From the NCBI GenBank assembly GCA_020852255.1, contig JADZBD010000010.1:1-64000 (forward strand): 64,000 nucleotides of DNA, written 5' to 3'. Within the stretch, counting starts at the first letter, position 1. Each line of letters begins with the position of its first letter. This document shows, one piece after another, positions 19,501 to 27,597 of this stretch. Below the pieces are notes generated by a model. That model ran no database searches. It had not been told where the DNA came from and saw nothing but the letters and a program-made list of their open reading frames with translations. Origin of the DNA: Bacteroidia bacterium (GTDB lineage Bacteria > Bacteroidota > Bacteroidia > JADZBD01). A program made the translations under genes and the position numbers.

Positions 19501-19809
19501 GAAACAGATCCACTGCCCGTCCGGTGAAAAAACCGGTTGCAGCTCAAATGCATGCCCTCCCCGGAGCAGTTTGGCTTCGCCGCCCCCTGCAGGCATTGTG
19601 TATATATCTCCCAGCAGGTCAAATACCAGATCATTTCCATCCGGACTCACATCTACACTCATGAACGTGCCTTCTTCTGTAGTAAATTCAGCCGTAGTGT
19701 AAGTGCCGGGCGGATTAGAGACATCCCACTTTTTTTTCTCTTTTTCGTTGCCCGGAAAGATGAATGCACAAAGTGCGGCGGAAAGAATAAGAATCAGGAC
19801 CTTCTTCAT
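16567..19809 (-). CDS. Exported TolB-like propeller fused to an amidohydrolase
   Basis: This is a 1,080-residue protein with an N-terminal signal. Residues about 45-640 carry many PD40/TolB-type blades (VSPDGNDLVFDL, FSPDGQWICFTSD, TSPDGKTLVFSA). Residues about 660-1040 are an amidohydrolase: metal-binding DVHAHIG, a candidate carboxylated lysine in FSVKSY, and GVEHN. Positions that in imidazolonepropionase-like relatives are His and Asp appear changed: VVPEGGS, and LGAHGQ where GTD is usual. From memory, this LGAHGQ form recurs in propeller-amidohydrolase fusions, so it is probably a subfamily feature rather than decay. The C-terminus is HGHGDDD, a possible metal-binding tail. Activity is likely periplasmic hydrolysis of an amide or a peptide-like substrate, which is unknown. 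Confidence 0.85.
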   Translation of the reverse strand: MKKVLILILSAALCAFIFPGNEKEKKKWDVSNPPGTYTTAEFTTEEGTFMSVDVSPDGNDLVFDLLGDIYTMPAGGGEAKLLRGGHAFELQPVFSPDGQWICFTSDAGGGDNIWVMKKDGSGARQVTKENFRLLNSPVFSADGQYIIARKHFTSRRSLGAGELWMYHLSGGEGVQLTKRKNDQQDVGEPCVSSDGQYVYFSEDMYPGGYFQYNKDPNHQIYVVKRYNLKNGETETVTGGAGSAFRPQISKDGKTLAFLKRVRTKTVLFLRNLETGEEWPVYDDLTKDQIEAWAIFGTYPRFSWLSGKEVIIWSGGKFNRLDVTNGKSVNIPFKAKCSHRVYDALRFKQDPAPDQFTVKAIRHAVTSPDGKTLVFSAAGYLYKKELPNGKPERLTAGTDFEFEPAFSPGGGEIIFVTWNDEETGAICKLSLKEKKVTKLSKDKGIFRTPSFSPDGRSIVYWKEDGNDHQGTAYSLNPGIYTMSSGGGTGIRISKEGHTPSFTADGKRIYFHTEEGGGYAFSSSDLSGNEKRTHFTSAYSGIYSPSPDGKWVAFVELYKVYIAAIPPSGKTLPLSGGMHAAPVRQVARDAGINLHWSSDSKKLYWTLGEEYFTAPLDKNFSFLPGAPDSLPPMDTSGIKVGLQLKSDKPSGVIALKGARIITMKGDEVIENGTVVITDNKITAVGTSGTVQIPAGAKVIDVTGKTIMPGFVDVHAHIGNFRHGLSPQKQWSYFANLAYGVTTVHDPSSNTEMIFSQSEMVRAGNMTGPRIFSTGWILYGAEGDYKAVINSLDDARSHLRRTAAFGAFSVKSYNQPRREQRQQVITGARELGIMVVPEGGSTSWYNITQVMDGHTGVEHNLPFAPLYNDVVKLWAASKTHYTPTLIVSYGAINGENYWYQHTNVWEKERLLKFTPRAIIDSRSRHRTMIPEEEYENGYFLISRSCKKLADAGVKVNLGAHGQLQGLGVHWELWMLQQGGMSNMQALRCATLNGAEYIGMDQYIGTIETGKLADLIILEKNPLDNIRNSESVKYTMVNGRLFDCDTMDELGLRERTRGKFYWENPKWINGFPWHENGHGHGDDD

Positions 19810-19826
19810 AATCAGATTTTGAAGGC

Positions 19827-19834
19827 CAAAGGTA
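19827..19834 (-). promoter_or_regulatory. Likely -7 box TACCTTTG for the amidohydrolase gene
   Basis: It is an exact match to TAnnTTTG on the minus strand, 17 bases upstream of the ATG. It sits in the 43-base gap after the upstream cargo gene. Confidence 0.5.
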
Positions 19835-19852
19835 ATAATTCGGAGCGAGGGA

Positions 19853-22480
19853 TCAGAAGCGGATCTTACGGGTTAATGTTCCTTCACTGCTCTGCAACCG
19901 TATAAAGTAGATGCCCGCGGAAATACCGGATACCTTCCAGATGAACGGTACGGCACCGGGCATAAAGTCCACCATCTTTTTTCCGGTAAGATCATAAATC
20001 GCCAGGTTTGCATTGTGCAGGGGGGAGTCGGAAGAATAATGAAGTATACCTTCTTCGTCTATCCACAGATGAACAGCGTTGGGGTTCCATTCTCCTATGC
20101 CGGCAGTTACAACGGCTACCACATTGGAAAGGGTATTGGTTACAGCCATCCACGGACCGGACGATATTTTCAACGAAGGATTGCATGGCGCAGGATTTTG
20201 TGCCGTAATAAGGTACTGAATGGTGCCCGTTGGCGGAGTGAGGTCAGAATAATTCAGTGTATTTCCCGGAACAGTTGCCAGCAAGGACATATTGCTGTTG
20301 TTGGTTCCACGGTAAATCTCATAATTGCTGACGACAAAGCCGCTGTAAGCATTCCAGTTCAGATCCCAGCTGTTATTAGGACCATTGGTCACCGTCAGGT
20401 GAATGGTGCGATGAGCAACGGACAGGGCAGAAATTGCGCCGCAGGAATCAACGGTTGCGATCCTGTAACGTTCTGCCTGAATGAATGGATTGGAATTCAG
20501 ATCAACGAAGGAGGTAAAGATGCTTACCGGCTGGGAACCGATTACCGTGTAATTATTGGGGGATGTTTCTTTGTAAATACGGTACTGGGAGAAATTGGAC
20601 GGTACGTTTCTTTCCCAGACCACTACATTTTTGTTCAGCGAGGTATCAACAGTAACTTCACAGGTGTTTTCGGTGACCGGATTGTTTAATCCTACCGTTA
20701 CATAAACCGAGGCTGTTGCGGAGCCGCAGGCCGAGGTAACGGTTACCATATAAAAGGTGCTTGAAGTAGGAGTGGCCACGGGATTCTGACACGTGTTACA
20801 AGAAACGGAAAGAGCGGGGGTCCAGCTGTAGGTGCAGTTGGGATGATTCGAAGTAACATTCAGCTGGGTGTTTCCTCCGCAGGAAATGGAAGTGGGTGAG
20901 GCGGTAGCGGTAGCTGTTAGAGTGCTGGCAATAATCTGCACAGATCCCGTGGTGGTACAGCCCATCGCGTCGGTGACTGTTACAGTATAATTTCCCGGGT
21001 TAAGTCCTGTCGCCGCTGCATTGGTTTGCACAGGTACGGTATTCCATGAATACGAATAGGGAGGATTTCCCCCTGTGACATTTGCAGTGGCTACACCATT
21101 GGGTCCGCAATTGGAGGATGTTCCGGTTACAGAAGCGGAGGGCGTGGGAGCATTCAGGGTTACCGAGGCGGTGGAAGTACATCCACCCGCGTCTGTTACG
21201 GTTACAGTATAGGTTCCCATTGAGAGATTCGTAGCGGTTTGCCCGGTCTGCACCGGAATTGTGCTCCATGCATAGGTATAAGGCGCACTGCCTCCGGTTG
21301 CGCTAACCGTTGCGGAACCCGTTCCGGTACACGAAGGGTTCACTCCGGAAATGGAAGTGCTGACTCCATTGTTAAGTATAGTATCGGAGAGCGTGATACA
21401 TCCGTTGGCATCCGTTATATAGCAACTCCATATTCCTGCGGAAAGCCCGGTCGCCGTTTGAGTGGTTTGCGCGGGAACGGTGTTCCACAGGTAAGTATAA
21501 GGGGGCGTTCCTCCGGTTATATTCGCCGTAGAGGTGCCGTTATTGTTACAAGTAGTATGTACACTGGTTGCCGTTGCAGTAAAAGTGGGAAGACAGCAAT
21601 TAATACAGGTGTGGCGGAAATACGTACCCATGGCAACAGTGGAAAAGCAATCGCTGGCTGCCAGTATATTAAAATTTGTTGTGGTTTGATTCTGGATATA
21701 ATTCGTACTCACTTCAATAAAGTTCCACCAATTCCATGTATAGGTTGCCGCGGAATTATTCATCATGACATTGGTACCGGTCATCTGAAGATCCGACAAA
21801 ATGGTAAAGGCCTTTCCTCCCAGAGAATTCATGCAAAGAGAATAATTGGAAATGGTATCACTCACAGGAACTCCTATGGACGTAATGCATCCGTCCTTTA
21901 TGATCAGTGTGCCCTGCCAGGTTTGACCCGGGTCGTTGTAGATGATCAGCAAAGTGGCTCCGTTCATGTCATTGCCTGCCGAAGGCGGATTGGTGGGAAG
22001 TCCGCTCACGTAGTAGGTTCCGTTGCCGTTAATGAGAGAGGTTACATCGGCACGGTAATGATAAGTGCCGGGGTATCCCCAGCAAATGTCGGGGCCCTGA
22101 CCGATCATGGTCATATTGAAATTTCCGCTTTGTGAAAGCGGATTCGTTAGTGTGGCCGTCACATTCATGCCGCTGGATGGTCCTCCCGTCCATAAGTATG
22201 CTTTGAGTATTACCGCGGTAGAAGGGATTCCGGAAATGGCAATGGCTGCAGGCTGCACGGTACCGTTCACCGGATTTCTTTGTCCGGTTTTTACCGAACC
22301 GGACACATAATCCAGGCCGCAGACGGTGTTGTTATAGATCCATCCCAGCGTACCGGTGCCGTCTGCAGGAAGGAGAGGGTTGAATTTTGAGTTAGACTGA
22401 AGGGAGGGGAGACCATCCTGCTGCGCGAAGAGAAGAATTCCGCAGAAGAGGAAGCTGGCAAGAACGAGGAACTGCTTCAT
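19853..22480 (-). CDS. SprB-repeat secreted protein with T9SS type A sorting domain
   Basis: This is an 875-residue protein. The signal peptide ends at LLFAQ. Residues about 40-260 form an N-terminal beta-rich domain (LKAYLWTGG, YRADVTSLINGNGTYYVSGLP, GATLLIIYNDPG) resembling DUF3344-type surface domains; that match is tentative. Three SprB-type repeats follow (GGTPPYTYLWNT, GGSAPYTYAWST, GGNPPYSYSWNT, each ending near DA.GC). Then come a polycystic/Ig-like part with paired cysteines, two fibronectin-like segments (YRIYKE, YEIYRG), and a C-terminal type A sorting tail (LAIYDLTGKKM, ISAGIYFIRLQ). It is probably displayed on the surface through the T9SS. Confidence 0.85.
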   Translation of the reverse strand: MKQFLVLASFLFCGILLFAQQDGLPSLQSNSKFNPLLPADGTGTLGWIYNNTVCGLDYVSGSVKTGQRNPVNGTVQPAAIAISGIPSTAVILKAYLWTGGPSSGMNVTATLTNPLSQSGNFNMTMIGQGPDICWGYPGTYHYRADVTSLINGNGTYYVSGLPTNPPSAGNDMNGATLLIIYNDPGQTWQGTLIIKDGCITSIGVPVSDTISNYSLCMNSLGGKAFTILSDLQMTGTNVMMNNSAATYTWNWWNFIEVSTNYIQNQTTTNFNILAASDCFSTVAMGTYFRHTCINCCLPTFTATATSVHTTCNNNGTSTANITGGTPPYTYLWNTVPAQTTQTATGLSAGIWSCYITDANGCITLSDTILNNGVSTSISGVNPSCTGTGSATVSATGGSAPYTYAWSTIPVQTGQTATNLSMGTYTVTVTDAGGCTSTASVTLNAPTPSASVTGTSSNCGPNGVATANVTGGNPPYSYSWNTVPVQTNAAATGLNPGNYTVTVTDAMGCTTTGSVQIIASTLTATATASPTSISCGGNTQLNVTSNHPNCTYSWTPALSVSCNTCQNPVATPTSSTFYMVTVTSACGSATASVYVTVGLNNPVTENTCEVTVDTSLNKNVVVWERNVPSNFSQYRIYKETSPNNYTVIGSQPVSIFTSFVDLNSNPFIQAERYRIATVDSCGAISALSVAHRTIHLTVTNGPNNSWDLNWNAYSGFVVSNYEIYRGTNNSNMSLLATVPGNTLNYSDLTPPTGTIQYLITAQNPAPCNPSLKISSGPWMAVTNTLSNVVAVVTAGIGEWNPNAVHLWIDEEGILHYSSDSPLHNANLAIYDLTGKKMVDFMPGAVPFIWKVSGISAGIYFIRLQSSEGTLTRKIRF

Positions 22481-22485
22481 GGAAC

Positions 22486-22517
22486 CAAAACTAATCTATT
22501 CACCGCGTATTCACAAA
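22486..22517 (-). promoter_or_regulatory. Promoter of the SprB-repeat cargo gene
   Basis: On the minus strand there is an exact -7 box TAGTTTTG (22486-22493) and an upstream TTTG (22514-22517) at 20-base spacing, as in Bacteroidota promoters. The -7 box is only 5 bases from the ATG, so the leader would be extremely short. Confidence 0.5.
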
Positions 22518-22552
22518 TTTCAGGATTCATGGCCCTAAACGGTTTTTTTATC

Positions 22553-24658
22553 TCAGGAAACCCGCCCCCAGTCGGGTTGCCCTTTGAAAATGCGGGCGTA
22601 CTGTTCCCTGATGGATGCATGGGCGGCTCCGTTTAATGCAGGATCATCCGCTGCCACTTTGAGCGCAGCTTCTTGCGCCACTCTTAGAATTTTTCCGTCA
22701 CGTGCCAGGTCGCCCAACCGGAGTTCCGCCTCTCCGCTCTGCCGGGTTCCCAAAATTTCACCTGGGCCGCGCAGGCGAAGATCTGTTTCGGCGATCTCGA
22801 AACCATCGCTCGTTCTGCACATGGTTTGTATCCTCACTTTGGCATCTTCCGAAAGTTTCGGTCCGCTGATCAGAATGCAGTAACTCTGATCCGCACCTCT
22901 TCCTACCCGCCCTCTCAGCTGATGCAGTTGGGAAAGCCCGAACCGCTCGGCATTTTCAATCACCATCACCGATGCGTTAGGGACATTTACTCCTACCTCA
23001 ATGACTGTGGTGGCTACCATGATCTGTGTTTCTCTTTTGACAAAGCGCCGCATTTCCATTTCTTTGTCGGCCGGAGTCATTCTTCCGTGAACTACACTCA
23101 CGCGGAATTCAGGAGCAGGAAAATCACGGCAGATCGCTTCGTACCCTTCATATAGATTTGCCAGGTCTACTTTGGCAGATTCCTCAATGAGCGGGTAAAC
23201 CACATACACCTGTCTGCCCGACCGGATCTGTTCTTTCAGAAATCCCTGTACGCGTAAACGCTGCGATTCAAAACGATGCACGGTGGTTACAGGTTTGCGA
23301 CCGGGAGGAAGTTCATCAATGATGCTAACATCCAGGTCACCGTAAAGTGTCATGGCCAGTGTACGTGGAATAGGAGTGGCTGTCATGACAAGCACATGTG
23401 GAACGGTTTCGGGGTTTTTTTGCCAGAGTTTTGCGCGTTGGGCCACCCCGAATTTATGCTGCTCATCTATCACTACCAGACCCAGCGAACGGAAGGAGAC
23501 TTTATCTTCAAGTACGGCATGTGTTCCCAGCAGCAAATGAAGTGTTCCTTCCGACAGGTCTTTTAAAATATGCTTTCGTTGCGCTGCTTTCGTGGAGCCG
23601 GTGAGGAGGGCGAGTCGGACAGGGAGATCTCCGAGAAGACCGGCAAGGGTATCCATATGCTGAGATGCCAGAATTTCTGTGGGTGCCATAAAGGCACACT
23701 GGTAACCGTTATCAATGGCCAGCAGCATGGTCATGAGCGCCACAACCGTTTTTCCGCTGCCCACATCACCCTGTAAGAGCCGGTTCATCTGCTTTCCCGA
23801 GGCCAGATCTTTCCGGATTTCTTTCATTACCCGTTTTTGGGCGCCTGTAAGCGGGAAGGGCAAACGGGAAGAGAAGAAGGTATTAAAGTGGTCACCGACC
23901 TTTTCAAACACCGCTCCCCTGGCTGTTCGTTCACGGATTACCTTGAGACGGGCCAACCGAAGTTGAATAAAGAAGAACTCCTCGAATTTGATACGGAAGG
24001 AGGCCTTCTTCATATCGTCTTCGCTTGCTGGAAAATGAATAAGCTGAAGGGCACTTTCCCTCGGCAGGAGAGAATAATTACGAACAATTTCGGCGGAAAG
24101 TGTTTCAGGAATTTTTCCCATTATTTCCGATAAAGCTGTTCGGATCAGCCGCAGGATACCCCTGCTGTCGAGTCCTTTGGCGGAAAGCTTTTCTCCGCTG
24201 TTATACACCGGTTGAAACCGGGCGTCACCTGCTGAACGATCATCTGCTTCCTGCAGTTCCGGATGAGCGATACTGTACTTATGTCCGAAAATATTCGGTT
24301 TGCCGAACACAATGAATTCAGTAGCAGGACGGAGAAGTTCTGATATCCACCGGATACCCTGAAACCACACTAATTCCATTGTTCCCGTACCATCGGTAAA
24401 ATAGGCGACAAGCCGCTTTTTCCTTTTTTCTCCCACGATCTCATAACGCAGGAAAGTTCCTTTCAGCTGTACATAGCCGATCTCCGGATGAATTTCACGG
24501 ATGGTATGAAATCGGGTTTTATCAATATAGCGGAAGGGATAATAGTGGAGCAGGTCGCCGATTGTATGCACGTTCGCTTCTTTGCGAAGTACTTCACCGC
24601 GCTGCGGACCCACTCCTTTCAGGTACTCAATTGGCCGGTCTAAAAGACTTTCAGACAC
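22553..24658 (-). CDS. recG: ATP-dependent DNA helicase RecG
   Basis: This 701-residue protein is of normal RecG length. An N-terminal wedge/OB domain (about 60-160) precedes the helicase: Walker A GDVGSGKTV, DEQHKFG (DExQ-type box), the TATPIPRTLAM motif, and the C-terminal QLRGRVGRG and translocation TRG-region sequences (LRLRGPGEILGTRQSG). RecG remodels stalled forks and recombination intermediates. The start codon is GTG at 24658; no ATG occurs close by that keeps the conserved opening (LKGVGPQRGEVL). Confidence 0.97.
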   Translation of the reverse strand: MSESLLDRPIEYLKGVGPQRGEVLRKEANVHTIGDLLHYYPFRYIDKTRFHTIREIHPEIGYVQLKGTFLRYEIVGEKRKKRLVAYFTDGTGTMELVWFQGIRWISELLRPATEFIVFGKPNIFGHKYSIAHPELQEADDRSAGDARFQPVYNSGEKLSAKGLDSRGILRLIRTALSEIMGKIPETLSAEIVRNYSLLPRESALQLIHFPASEDDMKKASFRIKFEEFFFIQLRLARLKVIRERTARGAVFEKVGDHFNTFFSSRLPFPLTGAQKRVMKEIRKDLASGKQMNRLLQGDVGSGKTVVALMTMLLAIDNGYQCAFMAPTEILASQHMDTLAGLLGDLPVRLALLTGSTKAAQRKHILKDLSEGTLHLLLGTHAVLEDKVSFRSLGLVVIDEQHKFGVAQRAKLWQKNPETVPHVLVMTATPIPRTLAMTLYGDLDVSIIDELPPGRKPVTTVHRFESQRLRVQGFLKEQIRSGRQVYVVYPLIEESAKVDLANLYEGYEAICRDFPAPEFRVSVVHGRMTPADKEMEMRRFVKRETQIMVATTVIEVGVNVPNASVMVIENAERFGLSQLHQLRGRVGRGADQSYCILISGPKLSEDAKVRIQTMCRTSDGFEIAETDLRLRGPGEILGTRQSGEAELRLGDLARDGKILRVAQEAALKVAADDPALNGAAHASIREQYARIFKGQPDWGRVS

Positions 24659-24820
24659 CCTGCGAAGTTAAAATAATGGGTGGCGGGGGAGCTTTCTTGT
24701 TCTGACTTGTTCGGATATACTAATATAATGGCCAAAATATCAGATAGTTAACACCATTTGGAGTTCTGTTTTTTTCCTCGGATTTGTACGATTCTTTGGT
24801 TTTTTACCGTTTCGACGAAT

Positions 24821-24850
24821 TTTGATTTCAGAACGATTAGATTATATTTG
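24821..24850 (+). promoter_or_regulatory. Promoter of the thioredoxin-fold cargo gene
   Basis: TTTG at 24821-24824 is followed by an 18-base spacer and an exact TATATTTG box at 24843-24850. It lies about 50 bases before the ATG at 24901, in a 242-base intergenic region. Confidence 0.65.
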
Positions 24851-24900
24851 TCACTATCGCACTAAGCGATTCCAACGTGTTTAACCAAACCAAATCACTC

Positions 24901-26964
24901 ATGAAGAAGATCACTATCACACTTGCTGCGGCTGTGTTGGTGGGAATGTCTGCTTCTGCCCAGTGTGCAAAGTATGTACTCATGGAGCAGTTCACGCAGG
25001 CATCCTGCGGCCCCTGTGCCAGCCAGAATCCGGGATTCAAGACCACGGTTCTTGACCCAAATCCTCAAAAGGTTCGTCACATTGCGTACCATACCAGTTG
25101 GCCGGGAGTAGATCCAATGTACAATGCCAATACTACAGATAATGGAGGAAGAACTACCTATTATAGTGTAACAGGAGTTCCGCACATTAAATTGTTGGGC
25201 AGCAAAAAGGCGGGTGCACCTTCCGGATTTACCCAGTCGGATGTAGATTATTTCTGGAGTGAGGGAAGTCCGCTGAAGATCACGGTATCGGAAGTAGACA
25301 ACGGCTCAACCCGTACCGTTACTGCCACCATCAAAACCATTGGTACACAACCCGCTGGTTCCTATAATATCCTTGGCGCTATTATCGAGCGTAACCGCAC
25401 TTACGGAACTCCTCCGGGATCTAACGGAGAGACGTACTTCCCGAATGTGTTCCTCGATATGCTTCAGCCCACTACAAACGGACAGGCTTTCACTATTCCC
25501 ACACAGGGTAATTCTACTACCTGGGGACCCTTCACCTATAATGAGTCCCTGGCGCAGAACGCCTCTGAACTCGGCGTGGTAGTTTTTATTCAAAATAACT
25601 CCACTAAAGAAGTGATCCAGAGCGGAGCCACTTTTGACCAGGTGATCGACGCAGTGATGTTTTCTCCCTCGCAGTTGGTTCAGCAGGGCATGAGTTCCAG
25701 CCTTTCTACCTTCAGTTTCCAAACGGGTAACAGCGGAAATGCTTCCGGTCAGTTCAACTACACGCTGACTTCTACTGCACCCGGCGGATGGACTTCAGGA
25801 TTCACTGTGAACAGCACGAATTATACCACCACTGCCACAGTTAACATTCCTGCCAATACCAATTATGCTACCTCAATCAATGTAACACCGAATGCCACAC
25901 CGGGTGTTGGTAAGTATACACTGAGCATGACTTCCGTGGCCAATCCACAGGCACCGGCAATGACGATGACCGTTTACGTGATTTCCGGGGTAACCGACCT
26001 GGTAGTGAACAATACCAGCGGACTTGGAACCGGATCAGGCACGCCTTCACAGTTTGAAGGACAGTACACTGCAGGTCTCGTTTATGCAGGAAATACTGCT
26101 TACGCGATCACAGACATCAATGTGCTCGTTCGTGCAATTCAGGACGGAGCTATGGGAGGAGTAAAGAACGTGTATATGAACATGGCATGGTCTTTCCCTT
26201 CGCTGACAGATGCCTTCTGTAATGCAATGACTACTTTCCTCAGCACAAGCGGAAAGTGTATGTTCATCTGCGGTCAGGACATTGCATGGGAGACCATGGA
26301 TGCCGCATCCACTTATGACACACCAACCACACAGTCTTTCTTTACCAACTACATGAATGCATCCTATGTAGCTGACGGAAGCACTGCCAACACGCAGCTG
26401 ACTGCCAATACAGGCGATGCCATTTTCGGCGGGATGGGTAATCATGCGCTGACCACAGCGACTTACACTTCTACCAATTATTTTCCGGATGAAATCAACG
26501 CTGTCGGTAACGGTCTCGTTATTTCCTACTACAACGGAAACACCGCCAAGAAGTCCGGCGTTCGTGCAACAAATGGAACTTACAAGGTGGTTTACCTTGG
26601 CGTGGGTATCGAGCAATTCGGTACAACCAACTCCAAGAATACCATCCTGAAGCTTTCGCACGACTGGTTCTGGGGTCTCACCACCACCGAGGAGTTCGAC
26701 AATGCGATGATCGCGATCTCTCTTGGACAGAACTACCCGAACCCGGCGAACACTACCACCGTGATTCCATTCGAAAATCTCGACAGGAACGGAACACTTG
26801 AGGTGCTTGACCTTGCCGGACGCGTCGTTTACAGCCAGTCAGTTTCCGCCAATGCTACCTACGTTAATCTTAACGTGGAGAAGTTGGAGAGCGGAACATA
26901 CATTTACCGCCTCGTGGCCGATGGTAAGATTATTGCCAGCAAGCCGATGAACGTGGTACACTAA
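24901..26964 (+). CDS. Omp28/thioredoxin-fold secreted protein with T9SS type A sorting domain
   Basis: The start is ATG 24901, giving the signal peptide MKKITITLAAAVLVGMSASAQ; a GTG at 24877 is less likely. The product is about 687 residues. The first mature domain is thioredoxin-like with a CGPC active site (Cys36/Cys39; FTQASCGPCASQNPGF) and a later cis-proline-like VTGVPHIKLLG, typical of Omp28-related proteins. A middle beta-rich region and an alpha/beta domain (GKCMFICGQDIAWE, YKVVYLGVGIEQF) follow. The C-terminus is a type A sorting domain (LGQNYPNPANTTT, VLDLAGRVVY, LESGTYIYRLV). It is probably a secreted or surface thiol-redox protein; its partner is unknown. Confidence 0.88.
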   Translation: MKKITITLAAAVLVGMSASAQCAKYVLMEQFTQASCGPCASQNPGFKTTVLDPNPQKVRHIAYHTSWPGVDPMYNANTTDNGGRTTYYSVTGVPHIKLLGSKKAGAPSGFTQSDVDYFWSEGSPLKITVSEVDNGSTRTVTATIKTIGTQPAGSYNILGAIIERNRTYGTPPGSNGETYFPNVFLDMLQPTTNGQAFTIPTQGNSTTWGPFTYNESLAQNASELGVVVFIQNNSTKEVIQSGATFDQVIDAVMFSPSQLVQQGMSSSLSTFSFQTGNSGNASGQFNYTLTSTAPGGWTSGFTVNSTNYTTTATVNIPANTNYATSINVTPNATPGVGKYTLSMTSVANPQAPAMTMTVYVISGVTDLVVNNTSGLGTGSGTPSQFEGQYTAGLVYAGNTAYAITDINVLVRAIQDGAMGGVKNVYMNMAWSFPSLTDAFCNAMTTFLSTSGKCMFICGQDIAWETMDAASTYDTPTTQSFFTNYMNASYVADGSTANTQLTANTGDAIFGGMGNHALTTATYTSTNYFPDEINAVGNGLVISYYNGNTAKKSGVRATNGTYKVVYLGVGIEQFGTTNSKNTILKLSHDWFWGLTTTEEFDNAMIAISLGQNYPNPANTTTVIPFENLDRNGTLEVLDLAGRVVYSQSVSANATYVNLNVEKLESGTYIYRLVADGKIIASKPMNVVH

Positions 26965-26982
26965 AGAGTTAAACATTTGGAG

Positions 26983-27014
26983 AAAAGCCCTGCGGCCATG
27001 CCGCGGGGCTTTTT
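26983..27014 (+). terminator. Rho-independent terminator after the thioredoxin-fold cargo
   Basis: A 13-bp stem with one G-T pair (AAAAGCCCTGCGG / CCGCGGGGCTTTT), a 5-base loop and a T run. It overlaps the stop codon of convergent gldD and may act in both directions. Confidence 0.85.
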
Positions 27015-27597
27015 ATTTGATTTCATTCCAGCGGAAGGTCTCTACCATCCGGTAAATGTCCTCAGTAAGAAAATTCAGCGAAGGGCCTATTGAATCGGCG
27101 TTGGGGCGGGCCCAGAAATACAGTGCACCGCGCACAAAGTGACGGGTGCTGTCCGTAAGATAGAACTGTACCGAGGAGGCCGTATTGCCGCCAAATTCAT
27201 ATAATAAGCCATACACCTTTGAGCTGTCGTTAATGATAGGACTCTCCTTCATGCCGCTGGCTTTCACCTGGTGTTGTATAGCCAGCTGCCTGCTTTGCGC
27301 AAGGTATTCGTTGATGTTGTTGTCCACCTTTTTATAGCTGAGGTGAAGCATGGCTTTGAAAGGGGTGTAATCCAGGTTATACCAGTAGGCTTCTACGTTT
27401 TCTCCGGTGTCGGGCAACACCCGGCAATAGCCGGGCACATCAAATGTAAACGGCGCGGCAGAATCCCATGTGCGGTAACTTTTTTCCGGAAATTCGATCC
27501 GGAAATATCCTTTTGGGCGGGGCGAAAGCTCTTCTTCGAAGCAGCCGGCCAAAGTCAGTGCAAGTATGCACGTAAGCGGGAGCAGGAGCCTTTTCAT
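27013..27597 (-). CDS. gldD: Gliding motility lipoprotein GldD
   Basis: This 194-residue lipoprotein has a lipobox ending TLAGC (Cys19). The mature protein opens with PRPKGYFRIEFPEKSY, characteristic of GldD, and shares its length. GldD is required for gliding in Flavobacterium and is an envelope lipoprotein tied functionally to GldE. Its ATG overlaps the gldE stop as ATGA, and the ssb-gldE-gldD order is the one seen across gliding Bacteroidota. Confidence 0.93.
   Translation of the reverse strand: MKRLLLPLTCILALTLAGCFEEELSPRPKGYFRIEFPEKSYRTWDSAAPFTFDVPGYCRVLPDTGENVEAYWYNLDYTPFKAMLHLSYKKVDNNINEYLAQSRQLAIQHQVKASGMKESPIINDSSKVYGLLYEFGGNTASSVQFYLTDSTRHFVRGALYFWARPNADSIGPSLNFLTEDIYRMVETFRWNEIK

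Noticed and set aside
21239-22135. A 298-codon plus-strand reading frame
   Set aside because: It lies antisense to the SprB-repeat cargo gene, has no signal or recognisable motif, and is rich in Arg/Gly/Cys as expected for a shadow frame.
26047-26661. A 204-codon minus-strand frame
   Set aside because: It is antisense to the thioredoxin-fold cargo and has no recognisable domain.
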